In this document: one piece after another, positions 57,144-64,000 of the stretch
How positions within the stretch are numbered: position 1 is the stretch's first letter
Layout of the letters: each line of letters opens with the position of its first letter
NCBI RefSeq assembly: GCF_014217685.1
Contig: NZ_CP043653.1
Coordinates: 1,492,419-1,556,418, forward strand
Direction: 5' to 3'
Origin: Glaciihabitans sp. INWT7
GTDB lineage: Bacteria > Actinomycetota > Actinomycetes > Actinomycetales > Microbacteriaceae
DNA length: 64,000 bases
The notes under the pieces: model-generated
Told to the model about the DNA's origin: nothing
The model's database searches: none
The model's input: only the letters and a program-made list of their open reading frames with translations
Made by a program: the position numbers and the translations under genes

Positions 57144-58955
57144 GTGACTTCTGCGACCCCCTTCACCCCCGCTGCGCCCGAAACCACCCGCCCCACACTC
57201 CAGGGCACGTTCGGGATGGTGGCCTCCACCCACTGGACCGCGACAGCCTCCGCACAGGCGGTGCTGGAACGCGGGGGCAACGCCTTCGATGCCGCCGTTG
57301 CGGGGGCATTCGTGCTCCACGTCGTCGAACCGCACCTGAACGGGCCCGGCGGTGATCTCGTGGGGATCTTCGCCACCGCCCTCAGGCCGTCCGAACCGGT
57401 GGTGCTGATGGGGCAAGGGCCGGCGCCGCGCAACGCGACGATCGAGCACTACCGCGCTCAGGGATTCGATCTGGTTCCCGGGGCCGGGGCACTCGCCGCC
57501 GCCGTGCCGGGCGCCGTCGACGCCTGGCTGATGCTCCTGAGGGATCATGGCACGTGGGAGCTTGGCGAGGTGCTCGCCTTCGCGCGCGACTATGCCCGAA
57601 GCGGGCATCCGCTTCTCGCAAAGGTGAGGTCGACCATCGATGCGGTCTCCGAACTCTTCGAGCACCATTGGCCGAGCTCGGCAGCGCTCTGGATGCCCGA
57701 TGGCGTTCTGCCCGGTGCGGACGAACTCTTCACCAATCCCGCCTATGCCGACACCCTCGATCGTCTGGTGGCTGCCGGCAGCGAGGCAGACTCCCGCGAG
57801 GCACGCATCGATGCCGCCCGTCAGGCCTGGAGCAGCGGGTTCGTCGCCGAGGCAGCCGCACGATTCGCGCGCGAACCGCACCGGCATTCCTCCGGCACCG
57901 ATCACGCGGGTGTCATCGACGAACAGGATTTCGCAGACTTCCGGGCGAGCTACGAACCGGCGACCACCCTCGAGTTCCGTGGTGTCACAGTGGCGAAGTC
58001 GGGAGCCTGGGGACAGGGTCCGGCACTGCTCCAGTCCCTTGCCATACTGGACGGGTTCGACACCACCCACCTCGACCCGTCGACAGCGGTGGGCGCCCAC
58101 ACCATCATCGAGGCGCAGAAGCTCAGCCTCGCCGACCGCGAGGCCTATTACGGCGACGTGGAGGTGCCTCTCACGCACCTGCTGTCGGCGGAGTATGCGG
58201 CACAGCGGAGGGCACTGATCACCCGGAGCGCGTCTCGCGAATTCCGCCCCGGGGCGGTGCCCGGCGTGACGGCATACCGGCCTCCCCTCCAGAGCGCCGT
58301 CGACCTCGTCGAAAGCACGGGGTTCGCCGGCAGCGGTGAACCGACGGTCTCCCCCGCCGGGGTCACCGCGGGCGACACGTGTCACATCGACGTCGTCGAC
58401 CGCTGGGGCAACATGATCTCGGTCACTCCCTCGGGAGGCTGGCTCCAGTCATCCCCCACCATTCCCGAGCTCGGTTTCTGCCTCGGCAGCCGCCTGCAGA
58501 TGATGTGGCTCGACCCGAACGCGCCCTCCGCGCTCGTCCCCGGTCGTCGCCCCCGCACCACGCTCACCCCCACGATGCTGTTTCGCGACGGCCATCCGAT
58601 CGCCGCCCTTGGTACACCGGGAGGGGACCAACAGGACCAATGGCAGCTGCTCTACCTCCTGCGCACCCTCGTGGGCGGCTACTCGGCTCAAGAGGCGATC
58701 GATGCGCCGGCGTTCCACACCACTTCCTTCCCCGAATCCTTCTGGCCGCGCACCTGGGAGCCGGCGGGCGCGGTCGTCGAGGGGCGCCTGGGGGCGGCCG
58801 TCATCGACGAGCTCCGCACGCGTGGGCATATCGTCACCGTCTCGGGCGACTGGAGTCTCGGCAGGATCTCGTCAGTGGGCAGAGATCCGGCCAGCGGGCT
58901 GCTGACTGCCGCAGCCAACCCCCGCGGGGCGCAGGGCTACGCAGCAGGCCGGTGA
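57144..58955 (+). CDS. ggt: Gamma-glutamyltransferase family protein
   Basis: 603 residues from GTG 57144; TTG 57135 three codons earlier is also in frame. GGT landmarks: MVASTHWTATASAQAVLERGGNAFDAAVAGAFVLHVVEPH (large-subunit start), GPGGDLVGIF, the autoprocessing nucleophile Thr at about 412 in TAGDTCHIDVVDRWGNMIS, and LTPTMLFRDGHPIAALGTPGG. The mature small subunit would begin at that Thr. It lacks a signal peptide, so it is probably cytoplasmic and may act on gamma-glutamyl amides or be a cephalosporin-acylase-like relative. TAGAAT (57129-57134) lies 9 nt upstream. The last 19 bp overlap the amidohydrolase gene. Confidence 0.9.
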   Translation: MTSATPFTPAAPETTRPTLQGTFGMVASTHWTATASAQAVLERGGNAFDAAVAGAFVLHVVEPHLNGPGGDLVGIFATALRPSEPVVLMGQGPAPRNATIEHYRAQGFDLVPGAGALAAAVPGAVDAWLMLLRDHGTWELGEVLAFARDYARSGHPLLAKVRSTIDAVSELFEHHWPSSAALWMPDGVLPGADELFTNPAYADTLDRLVAAGSEADSREARIDAARQAWSSGFVAEAAARFAREPHRHSSGTDHAGVIDEQDFADFRASYEPATTLEFRGVTVAKSGAWGQGPALLQSLAILDGFDTTHLDPSTAVGAHTIIEAQKLSLADREAYYGDVEVPLTHLLSAEYAAQRRALITRSASREFRPGAVPGVTAYRPPLQSAVDLVESTGFAGSGEPTVSPAGVTAGDTCHIDVVDRWGNMISVTPSGGWLQSSPTIPELGFCLGSRLQMMWLDPNAPSALVPGRRPRTTLTPTMLFRDGHPIAALGTPGGDQQDQWQLLYLLRTLVGGYSAQEAIDAPAFHTTSFPESFWPRTWEPAGAVVEGRLGAAVIDELRTRGHIVTVSGDWSLGRISSVGRDPASGLLTAAANPRGAQGYAAGR

Positions 58956-60178
58956 TCGCCGCCGCGCTCGACGGTGATACCGCGATGGGTGGTCTCGTCC
59001 CACTCGTAGACCGTCACGCCGCCGATGAGCACACGCTCGGCCCGGGAATTGATGTCGAGAGGATCGCCGGACCACAGCACCACGTCCCCGTCCAGCCCCG
59101 GTGACAGCGATCCGACCCGCGAATCGAGACCGAGGATCGACGCCGGATTCACCGTGAGCGCCTGCAGCGCGACCTCCCGGGGCAGCCCCTCCTTCACCGC
59201 GAGCGAAGCCTGGTGGACGAGGAAGTTGATGGGCACGACCGGGTGATCCGTGGTGATCGCCACTGTCACCCCGGCCGCCGCGATCGTTGCGAGGTTGGCG
59301 ATCGCGCGATCCTTCAACTCCACCTTCGATCGGGAGGTGAACATCGGGCCGAAGATCACCGGGATACCGCGTTCGGCGAGGATATCGGCGATCTTGTGGG
59401 CCTCGGTCCCATGATTGACCACGAGCCGGTACCCGAACTCGTCTGCGAGGCGGATGGCGGTGGCGATGTCATCGTGACGGTGCGTGTGCTGGTCCCAGGC
59501 GAGCTCTCCGTCGAGCACCCGGGCGAGCGTGTCGAGCCAGAGGTCCTTCTTGAACGGCTCACCGTTGCTGGCGGCGTTGGCGCGCTGGGCCGCATAGAAC
59601 CTGGCGTCCTCGAAGGCCTGGCGGATCACCAGGGCGACGCCCATCCGGGTGGCCGGCGTCTTGTCCTTCTGGCCGTATACCCGCTTCGGGTTCTCGCCCA
59701 GGGCCGACTTCACGCTCACGGAATCACTGATGACCTGCTCGTCGATCGTGCGACCTCCCCAAGTCTTGATCGCGACGGTCTGGCCGCCGATCGGGTTGCC
59801 GCTGCCGGGCTTGACGACGACGCTGGTGATGCCGCCGCTGAGGGCATCCCGGAATCCCTCGTCCTCGATGTCGATGGCATCGATCGCCCGCGCCGCAGCC
59901 ATGTTGGGATTGGTCATCTCGTTGGTGTCGTTGCCGGCGGGGCCATTCGCCTCCTCGTGGATCCCGACATGCCCGTGCGATTCGATGAAGCCGGGCAGCA
60001 CCCAGTTGCCCTTCGCGGGGATGATCACCGCATCTTTGGGAATGCGCACGTGCGCACCGACCCCGGTGATCACGCCGTCCTCGATGAGTACCGTGCCGTT
60101 CTCGATCGGGTCGGCTGAGACGGGTACGACATAGCCGCCGGTGATGGCGACGACGGAGGTGTGGCGAGAGGGAGTCAT
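58937..60178 (-). CDS. Metal-dependent amidohydrolase (imidazolonepropionase-like)
   Basis: 413 residues. The start has both GGAGGT and, beyond it, TAGCGT 6 nt before the ATG. Metal motif ESHGHVGIHEE (His 68, His 70), then TWGGRTIDEQVISDSVSVKSALGENPKRVYG (possible carboxylated Lys), HTHRHDDIATAIRLA, VNHGTEAHKI and the catalytic Asp in AITTDHPVVP. C-terminal strand NPASILGLDSRVGSLSPGLDGDVVLWSGDP closes the metallo-beta sandwich. Hydrolyses cyclic amides or peptides; no signal peptide. Together with the convergent gamma-glutamyltransferase it may act in amino-acid or peptide salvage, but this is inference. Confidence 0.92.
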   Translation of the reverse strand: MTPSRHTSVVAITGGYVVPVSADPIENGTVLIEDGVITGVGAHVRIPKDAVIIPAKGNWVLPGFIESHGHVGIHEEANGPAGNDTNEMTNPNMAAARAIDAIDIEDEGFRDALSGGITSVVVKPGSGNPIGGQTVAIKTWGGRTIDEQVISDSVSVKSALGENPKRVYGQKDKTPATRMGVALVIRQAFEDARFYAAQRANAASNGEPFKKDLWLDTLARVLDGELAWDQHTHRHDDIATAIRLADEFGYRLVVNHGTEAHKIADILAERGIPVIFGPMFTSRSKVELKDRAIANLATIAAAGVTVAITTDHPVVPINFLVHQASLAVKEGLPREVALQALTVNPASILGLDSRVGSLSPGLDGDVVLWSGDPLDINSRAERVLIGGVTVYEWDETTHRGITVERGGDHRPAA

Positions 60179-60187
60179 ACCTCCACG

Positions 60188-61015
60188 CTAACCCGCAAGT
60201 GCCTGTTCGATGGTGCGGGCGGGATTCCCGGTGACGCGCTCGACGTGGTCCGTGACGCGCTCGGTCTCCCCCTCGGCGATGGCCGTGTAGGTGCTGATCC
60301 AGGCATCGAGCTGCCACTGCTCCGCGCCGTAGTGCGAGCGGGATTCGTAGGCCTCCGTCACCGTTTCTGCGGCGTAACTGAGGTCTCGTCCGATGGAGGT
60401 GCCCGCGCGGGTGGCGACCTCGGCGAGAGTAAGTGCCTCTGGTCCGGTCAAGTGGTAGGTGACTCCGGAATGATCGCCGGGGACGCGAAGGATTGTGGCG
60501 GCGACGTCGGCGACATCTGCCCGTGCCACCGCGGACACTCGACCCTCTCCTGCCGGGCCGCGGATGACTCCGGAATCATCCGCGAAGAAGGGCAGCAGGT
60601 CGGAATAGAAGTTGTCCCGCAGCAGCGTGAAGTCCATTCCGCTGCCGCGGATCGCCGCTTCGGCGTCGGCGTGATCGCGCCCGAGGGTGAAGACGGCCTG
60701 GGGGTCGGCACCGAAGAACGAGGTGTAGACGATGTGCTGCACTCCGGCGGCGGCCGCGGCCTCGATGAAGGTGCGGTGCTGCACGCGCCGGAACTTGGAC
60801 TCGGCGGCTGAGACCATGAACAGCACGTCGACCCCCTCGAGGGCGCGCACCGCGTTCGCGGCGTCCCCGTAGTCGGTCACCACCACTCGCGATCCGGCGA
60901 TCGACGGGGCCTTGGCGGCATCCCGCACCACGAGGGTTGGGGAGAGGTCGGCGAGCTGTCGGGCCACGAGGCCGCCGACATGCCCGGTGGAACCGGTGAT
61001 CGCGATGACTGTCAT
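60188..61015 (-). CDS. NmrA-like NAD(P)-binding protein
   Basis: 275 residues. Rossmann motif AITGSTGHVGGLVARQLAD at the N terminus, then VVVTDYGDAANAVRALEGVDVLFMVSAAES, VYTSFFGADPQAVFTLGRDHADAEAAIRGSGMDFTLLRDNFYSD and VARADVADVAATIL. The catalytic Tyr-x3-Lys of SDR enzymes is missing, as usual for NmrA/QOR2-type proteins that sense or reduce quinones or act as redox regulators. TACCGT (61022-61027 on its strand) lies 6 nt before the ATG: leaderless. The stop lies 9 bp before the amidohydrolase start. Confidence 0.9.
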   Translation of the reverse strand: MTVIAITGSTGHVGGLVARQLADLSPTLVVRDAAKAPSIAGSRVVVTDYGDAANAVRALEGVDVLFMVSAAESKFRRVQHRTFIEAAAAAGVQHIVYTSFFGADPQAVFTLGRDHADAEAAIRGSGMDFTLLRDNFYSDLLPFFADDSGVIRGPAGEGRVSAVARADVADVAATILRVPGDHSGVTYHLTGPEALTLAEVATRAGTSIGRDLSYAAETVTEAYESRSHYGAEQWQLDAWISTYTAIAEGETERVTDHVERVTGNPARTIEQALAG

Positions 61016-61079
61016 GTGACCACGGTAGCCAGCGAATGTGGGAGTAGCCTCCCCGTTTTGCGCCGGAGCGAGGGATGAC

Positions 61080-61931
61080 TCAGCGGCTGCTGACGCTTGC
61101 GAATTTGCGGATCGCGAGCGGAACGAACACGACCAGTAGCACGATGATGCCGATCAAGACCGTTATTTCGGGATTCTGCTGCGCCCAGTTGTCGGCGACC
61201 GGAGAACCGGGCGGGGTGTTGCCGAAGAGGTTGCGCACCGCAGAGACGAGCGCCGAAACCGGGTTGAACTCCGCGAACACCCGCAAGGGCGCCGGCAGGG
61301 TGTCGCTCGGAACGAAAGCGTTCGAGATGAAGGTGAGCGGGAACAGAATGAGGAACGACACGTTGTTGATCACCTCCGGACTGCGCACGCTCATGCCGAT
61401 GAAGGCCATCACCCAGGAGAACGCATAGGCGAACAGCAGGAGGAGCGCGACGGCGCCGAGTGCCTCGAGAAAGCTCGAGCGGATGCGCCAACCTACGATG
61501 AATCCTGTGGTCATCATCACGACGAGCGACACGGCGTTGATGAACAGGTCGCCGTTCGTGCGCCCGATCAGCACGGCGGAGGGGCTCATCGGCAAGGTGC
61601 GGAACCGGTCGATGATGCCGTCTTTCAGATCCTGGGCCATCGCGGACCCCGAGTAGGTGGACCCGAACACGATGGTCTGGGCGAAGATGCCCGCCATGAT
61701 GAATTCCTTGTAGCTGCTGCCGGGGATGTTGATCACGCCCGCGTAGACGTAGGTGAAGAGCAACACGAACATGATCGGCTGGAGCGTCGTAAACACGAGG
61801 ATGTCGGGCACGCGCTTGATCTTGATCAGGTTGCGACGGGTCGTGATCCAGCCGTCGGAGAACCAGTGGGAGACGGTGGAGCCCGTCCCGGTGCCCGTCT
61901 GCAGCGGCGCGCTGTGTTCGGCGGTGGTCAT
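61080..61931 (-). CDS. ABC-2 type permease (DrrB-like)
   Basis: 283 residues, six TM helices. ABC-2 pattern: RNLIKIKRVPDILVFTTLQPIMFVLLFTYVYAG, MAGIFAQTIVFGSTYSG, AQDLKDGIIDRFRTLPMSPSAVLIGRTNGD (the amphipathic coupling region) and SNAFVPSDTLPAPLRVFAEFNPVSALVSAVRNLFG. The start overlaps the ATPase stop by 4 bp, so the pair is co-translated and forms a DrrAB-type exporter. Substrate unknown (drugs, lipids or peptides are typical). Confidence 0.92.
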   Translation of the reverse strand: MTTAEHSAPLQTGTGTGSTVSHWFSDGWITTRRNLIKIKRVPDILVFTTLQPIMFVLLFTYVYAGVINIPGSSYKEFIMAGIFAQTIVFGSTYSGSAMAQDLKDGIIDRFRTLPMSPSAVLIGRTNGDLFINAVSLVVMMTTGFIVGWRIRSSFLEALGAVALLLLFAYAFSWVMAFIGMSVRSPEVINNVSFLILFPLTFISNAFVPSDTLPAPLRVFAEFNPVSALVSAVRNLFGNTPPGSPVADNWAQQNPEITVLIGIIVLLVVFVPLAIRKFASVSSR

Positions 61932-63022
61932 GATCGGGTGCTCTCACTCTCTGCAGCACTGTTGGCTTCAGCACTGTTGGCTTCAGCACTGTTGGTCTCA
62001 GCACTGTTCTTCTCCGCGCGTTTCCGCTCGGCGCGCTTCTTCCTGCTCGGAGCGACATCCGCCGCCTCCACAGTGGCGGAGTGGCCGGTGAGTCGAAGGA
62101 AGACGTCGTCGAGGGTCGGCCGTCGCATGCCGGCATCGAACAGGCGGATGTCACGACTTCCGAGCTCAGCGAGGATCGCCTGGAGCGCGACCGGTGCGTC
62201 CGACGCGTTGACCGTGAGTTCGCGGCCCTCCGCTGCCGTCGCCGGCTCGGAATCGCCGAAGCGGCGAAGCACCTCGACGGTCGCCGCGCTGTCGGCCGGA
62301 TCGACGAGAGTGATCTCGACCCGTTGACCGCCGATGGACGCCTTCAACTCGTCTGAGGTGCCCTCAGCGATGACCTTGCCGTCGTCGATGACCGAAATGC
62401 TGTCTGCCAGCTGGTCGGCCTCTTCCAGGTACTGGGTCGTGAGGAGCACCGTCGTGCCCTGCCCGACCAGGCTGTTGATGATGTCCCACATACCCAGGCG
62501 ACTTCGTGGATCGAGTCCTGTCGTCGGTTCGTCGAGGAACAACACCTTCGGTCGGGTGACCAGCGCTCCGGCGAGGTCGATCCGTCGACGCATGCCTCCC
62601 GAGAAGCCCTTCACCGGTCGATTCTTCGCCTCGTCGAGATCGAACAGGGTGATGAGCTCCTGGGCACGGACCCGTGACTGGGTGGCTCCGAGGTGATAGA
62701 GCCGGCCGACCATATCGAGATTCTCGAACCCCGTGAGGTTCTCATCGACGGCGGCGTACTGGCCGGAGACACCGATGATCGGACGGATGCGCTCTGGCTG
62801 GGTGAGCACGTCGATGCCGTCGATATGGGCGCTGCCCGCCGTGGGGCGGGTCAGCGTGGTGAGCACCTTCACCGTGGTGGTCTTGCCCGCGCCGTTCGGC
62901 CCGAGAAGGGCGGTGACGGTGCCCTGAGGCACCGCGAGATCCAGGCCGTCGAGCGCGTGCACGGGACCGGCCCCCTTGGGGGTGTAGGTCTTGGTCAGGC
63001 CCGTCGCTTCGATGAACGCCAT
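61928..63022 (-). CDS. ABC transporter ATP-binding protein (DrrA-like)
   Basis: 364 residues from the ATG at 63022 (MAFIEATGLTKTY). Walker A LGPNGAGKTTTVKVL, signature GFSGGMRRRIDLAGAL, Walker B PKVLFLDEPTTGLDPRSR and the switch His-region TQYLEEADQLADSISVIDDG. The C-terminal DrrA domain (about 225-320) ends DDVFLRLTGHS, followed by a 45-residue extension of Lys/Arg and then NSAE(A/T) repeats not found in typical DrrA. TACCCT (63029-63034) lies 6 nt before the ATG: leaderless. Couples ATP hydrolysis to the DrrB-like permease. Confidence 0.93.
   Translation of the reverse strand: MAFIEATGLTKTYTPKGAGPVHALDGLDLAVPQGTVTALLGPNGAGKTTTVKVLTTLTRPTAGSAHIDGIDVLTQPERIRPIIGVSGQYAAVDENLTGFENLDMVGRLYHLGATQSRVRAQELITLFDLDEAKNRPVKGFSGGMRRRIDLAGALVTRPKVLFLDEPTTGLDPRSRLGMWDIINSLVGQGTTVLLTTQYLEEADQLADSISVIDDGKVIAEGTSDELKASIGGQRVEITLVDPADSAATVEVLRRFGDSEPATAAEGRELTVNASDAPVALQAILAELGSRDIRLFDAGMRRPTLDDVFLRLTGHSATVEAADVAPSRKKRAERKRAEKNSAETNSAEANSAEANSAAESESTRS
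61954..62013. repeat. 15-bp tandem repeat, four copies
   Basis: Four head-to-tail copies of cagcactgttggctt, the last two with changes in the final bases. On the minus strand it encodes repeats of Asn-Ser-Ala-Glu-Ala/Thr in the C-terminal tail of the ABC ATPase. The 15-bp unit keeps the reading frame, so copy-number changes would only lengthen or shorten the tail. Confidence 0.9.
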
Positions 63023-63086
63023 GGCCCGAGGGTAGCGAAGGCCGGTGACACCGGGCAATGATCCGCGCCCTGAGGCTGCACCAAGC

Positions 63087-64000
63087 TCAGTGGGGCGAGC
63101 GTTTCTTCTTCGTCACGTCGACCTGCAGTTGCTGCTGCACCTTCAGCGCGAGATCGCGGAGCAGGGCGGCATCCGCACGGGAGAATTTGCGCGGCTTCGA
63201 GTCGATGAGGCACAGCGCACCGACCCGCTGGCCACCCGCCTCGAGCGCCACCCCCGCGTAGAAGCGGATGCCCGCTTCTCCCGTGACGAAGGGATGCCTC
63301 TTGAAGTTCGGGTCGACCGCCGTGTCCTCGATCGTGAACTGGTCTGTGCGGGTGATCGTGGTGTTGCAGAACGCGAGCTCCCGCGGCACATCGGCCCGCT
63401 CCACGCCCACGGCCGACTTCATCCACTGGCGATCGTGGTCGATGAGGGTGATGGCGACGATGTCGGTGCCGAACGCGGCCTTGGCCTGCGCGACTATCGA
63501 ATCGAAGCCTTCCTCCGTCTCGGTGTCGAGGATGCCGAGTGCGTCGAGCGCGGCCTGCCGCGCCGCCTCGTTACGCCGGATGAATCGGGTGGCGCTCACG
63601 GTCGGCACGAAGCTCGAGACGATCGGCGGAGCGATCATGGCCGCCCATTGCCCGTAGGTCTCGCTCGTCGGATATGCCGCTGAATCCGCGAGAGCGGCGA
63701 TCCCGTCATGCTCGGGGAGATCCGGTGTGAAGGGGATGAACGTGACTCGGGGATGCCGGGCCACGACCCGCTGTGATGCCACGTTCAGCAGAGCCACCCT
63801 GCGCACGGCCGCCCGCAGCACGAACTCGGGCAGTCGAGTGATCAGACCCGCATTCGGCACGGCGACGACGAATACGAGCAGGCTCGCTGCAGCGTTCGTC
63901 TCGAGGTAGCGGAACAGCCTTTCGAGCCTCCGGGACCAGACGACAACGGACGAGAGCCGCAGTGCTTCGTTGACGCCGATGGTCATCACTATCGCGTCCT
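63087..64000 (-). CDS. SGNH-like hydrolase fused to GAF domain, 5' end cut
   Basis: The frame continues past the window end (codons before GTG 63989 still read DAIVM), so the start is missing. The visible N-terminal part looks like the second half of an SGNH/GDSL hydrolase: MTIGVNEALRLSS (block with GxND-like GVNE), VFVVAVPNAGLITRLPEFVL, ARHPRVTFIPF and a later SETYGQWAAMIAPP where the catalytic D-x2-H would be expected but is not clear. A GAF domain follows (about 150-285 of the visible part): LDTETEEGFDSIVAQAKAAFG, AITLIDHDRQWMKSAVG, FCNTTITRTDQFTIEDTAVDP and RFYAGVALEAGGQRVGALCLID. GAF domains bind small ligands or chromophores. An enzyme-sensor fusion is likely. Confidence 0.75.
   Translation of the reverse strand, partial: DAIVMTIGVNEALRLSSVVVWSRRLERLFRYLETNAAASLLVFVVAVPNAGLITRLPEFVLRAAVRRVALLNVASQRVVARHPRVTFIPFTPDLPEHDGIAALADSAAYPTSETYGQWAAMIAPPIVSSFVPTVSATRFIRRNEAARQAALDALGILDTETEEGFDSIVAQAKAAFGTDIVAITLIDHDRQWMKSAVGVERADVPRELAFCNTTITRTDQFTIEDTAVDPNFKRHPFVTGEAGIRFYAGVALEAGGQRVGALCLIDSKPRKFSRADAALLRDLALKVQQQLQVDVTKKKRSPH

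Noticed and set aside
56667-58385. 572-codon minus-strand frame containing the DUF2834 protein
   Set aside because: Only the last 133 codons are coding; the rest is antisense to gamma-glutamyltransferase.
1-64000. tRNA, rRNA, CRISPR arrays, prophage or insertion sequences
   Set aside because: No cloverleaf-like sequence, spaced direct repeats, transposase or integrase motifs were found on reading both strands; a dedicated search could still find a degenerate element.

Overview
The window is uniformly GC-rich and densely coded. The gene content points to a high-GC actinobacterium, most likely a member of the Microbacteriaceae: mycoredoxin, DUF2510 membrane proteins, Pr6Pr proteins, an Eis-like acetyltransferase, a phosphoketolase, and many genes that appear to start without a ribosome binding site directly behind a TANNNT -10 box. 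I saw no rRNA, tRNA, CRISPR array, phage or insertion sequence. This is ordinary chromosome in which most genes are single or in pairs.

Layout. 1-6.5 kb: the end of an APC permease, a VIT1/CCC1 metal transporter, an OmpR-type two-component pair, and a compact flavin electron-transfer cassette (flavocytochrome reductase, exported FMN-binding protein, ApbE flavinyltransferase). 6.6-9.6 kb: divergent TetR and MarR regulators, then a tandem universal stress protein gene with a DosR-like box and a DUF2269 membrane protein. 9.6-15.7 kb: a small conserved gene, an EEP phosphohydrolase, two tiny acidic proteins ending at a strong terminator, a 1129-residue RecB-like nuclease/helicase and an aminoglycoside phosphotransferase-like protein. 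15.8-23.2 kb: two DUF2510 membrane proteins, a J-domain/NERD protein, glutathione peroxidase, a RecQ helicase with a phosphoribosyltransferase-like tail, and a YbjQ protein. 23.3-31.6 kb: phosphoketolase (second DosR-like box), a class A penicillin-binding protein and a large secreted GH15 glucodextranase-like enzyme with a palindrome at its promoter.

31.7-41.1 kb: an M50-like membrane protein with a changed active site, a two-gene CPA2 antiporter, DUF1653, a second EEP enzyme, a gene-free stretch rich in hairpins, then small metabolic oxidoreductases and housekeeping proteins. 41.2-48.8 kb: a SWIM-SNF2 helicase, M18 aminopeptidase, Eis-like acetyltransferase, DUF429 and an orphan DarT-like ADP-ribosyltransferase with a zinc-knuckle N terminus. 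49-51.9 kb: a Csp1-like copper-storage protein, mycoredoxin, an HTH protein, pyroglutamyl peptidase and a NUDIX hydrolase. 52-54.8 kb: a Tat-exported lipoprotein amine oxidase whose domain order looks circularly permuted, flanked by two Pr6Pr membrane proteins. 54.9-64 kb: an antiporter, DUF4287 and DUF2834 proteins, gamma-glutamyltransferase, an amidohydrolase, an NmrA-type protein, a DrrAB-type ABC exporter and the end of an SGNH-GAF protein.

Main points for follow-up: the permuted amine oxidase, the flavinylation cassette linked to a two-component system, the matched DosR-like boxes in front of usp and xfp, the orphan DarT-like protein, the HKLGH M50 protein, and the regular leaderless promoter geometry.
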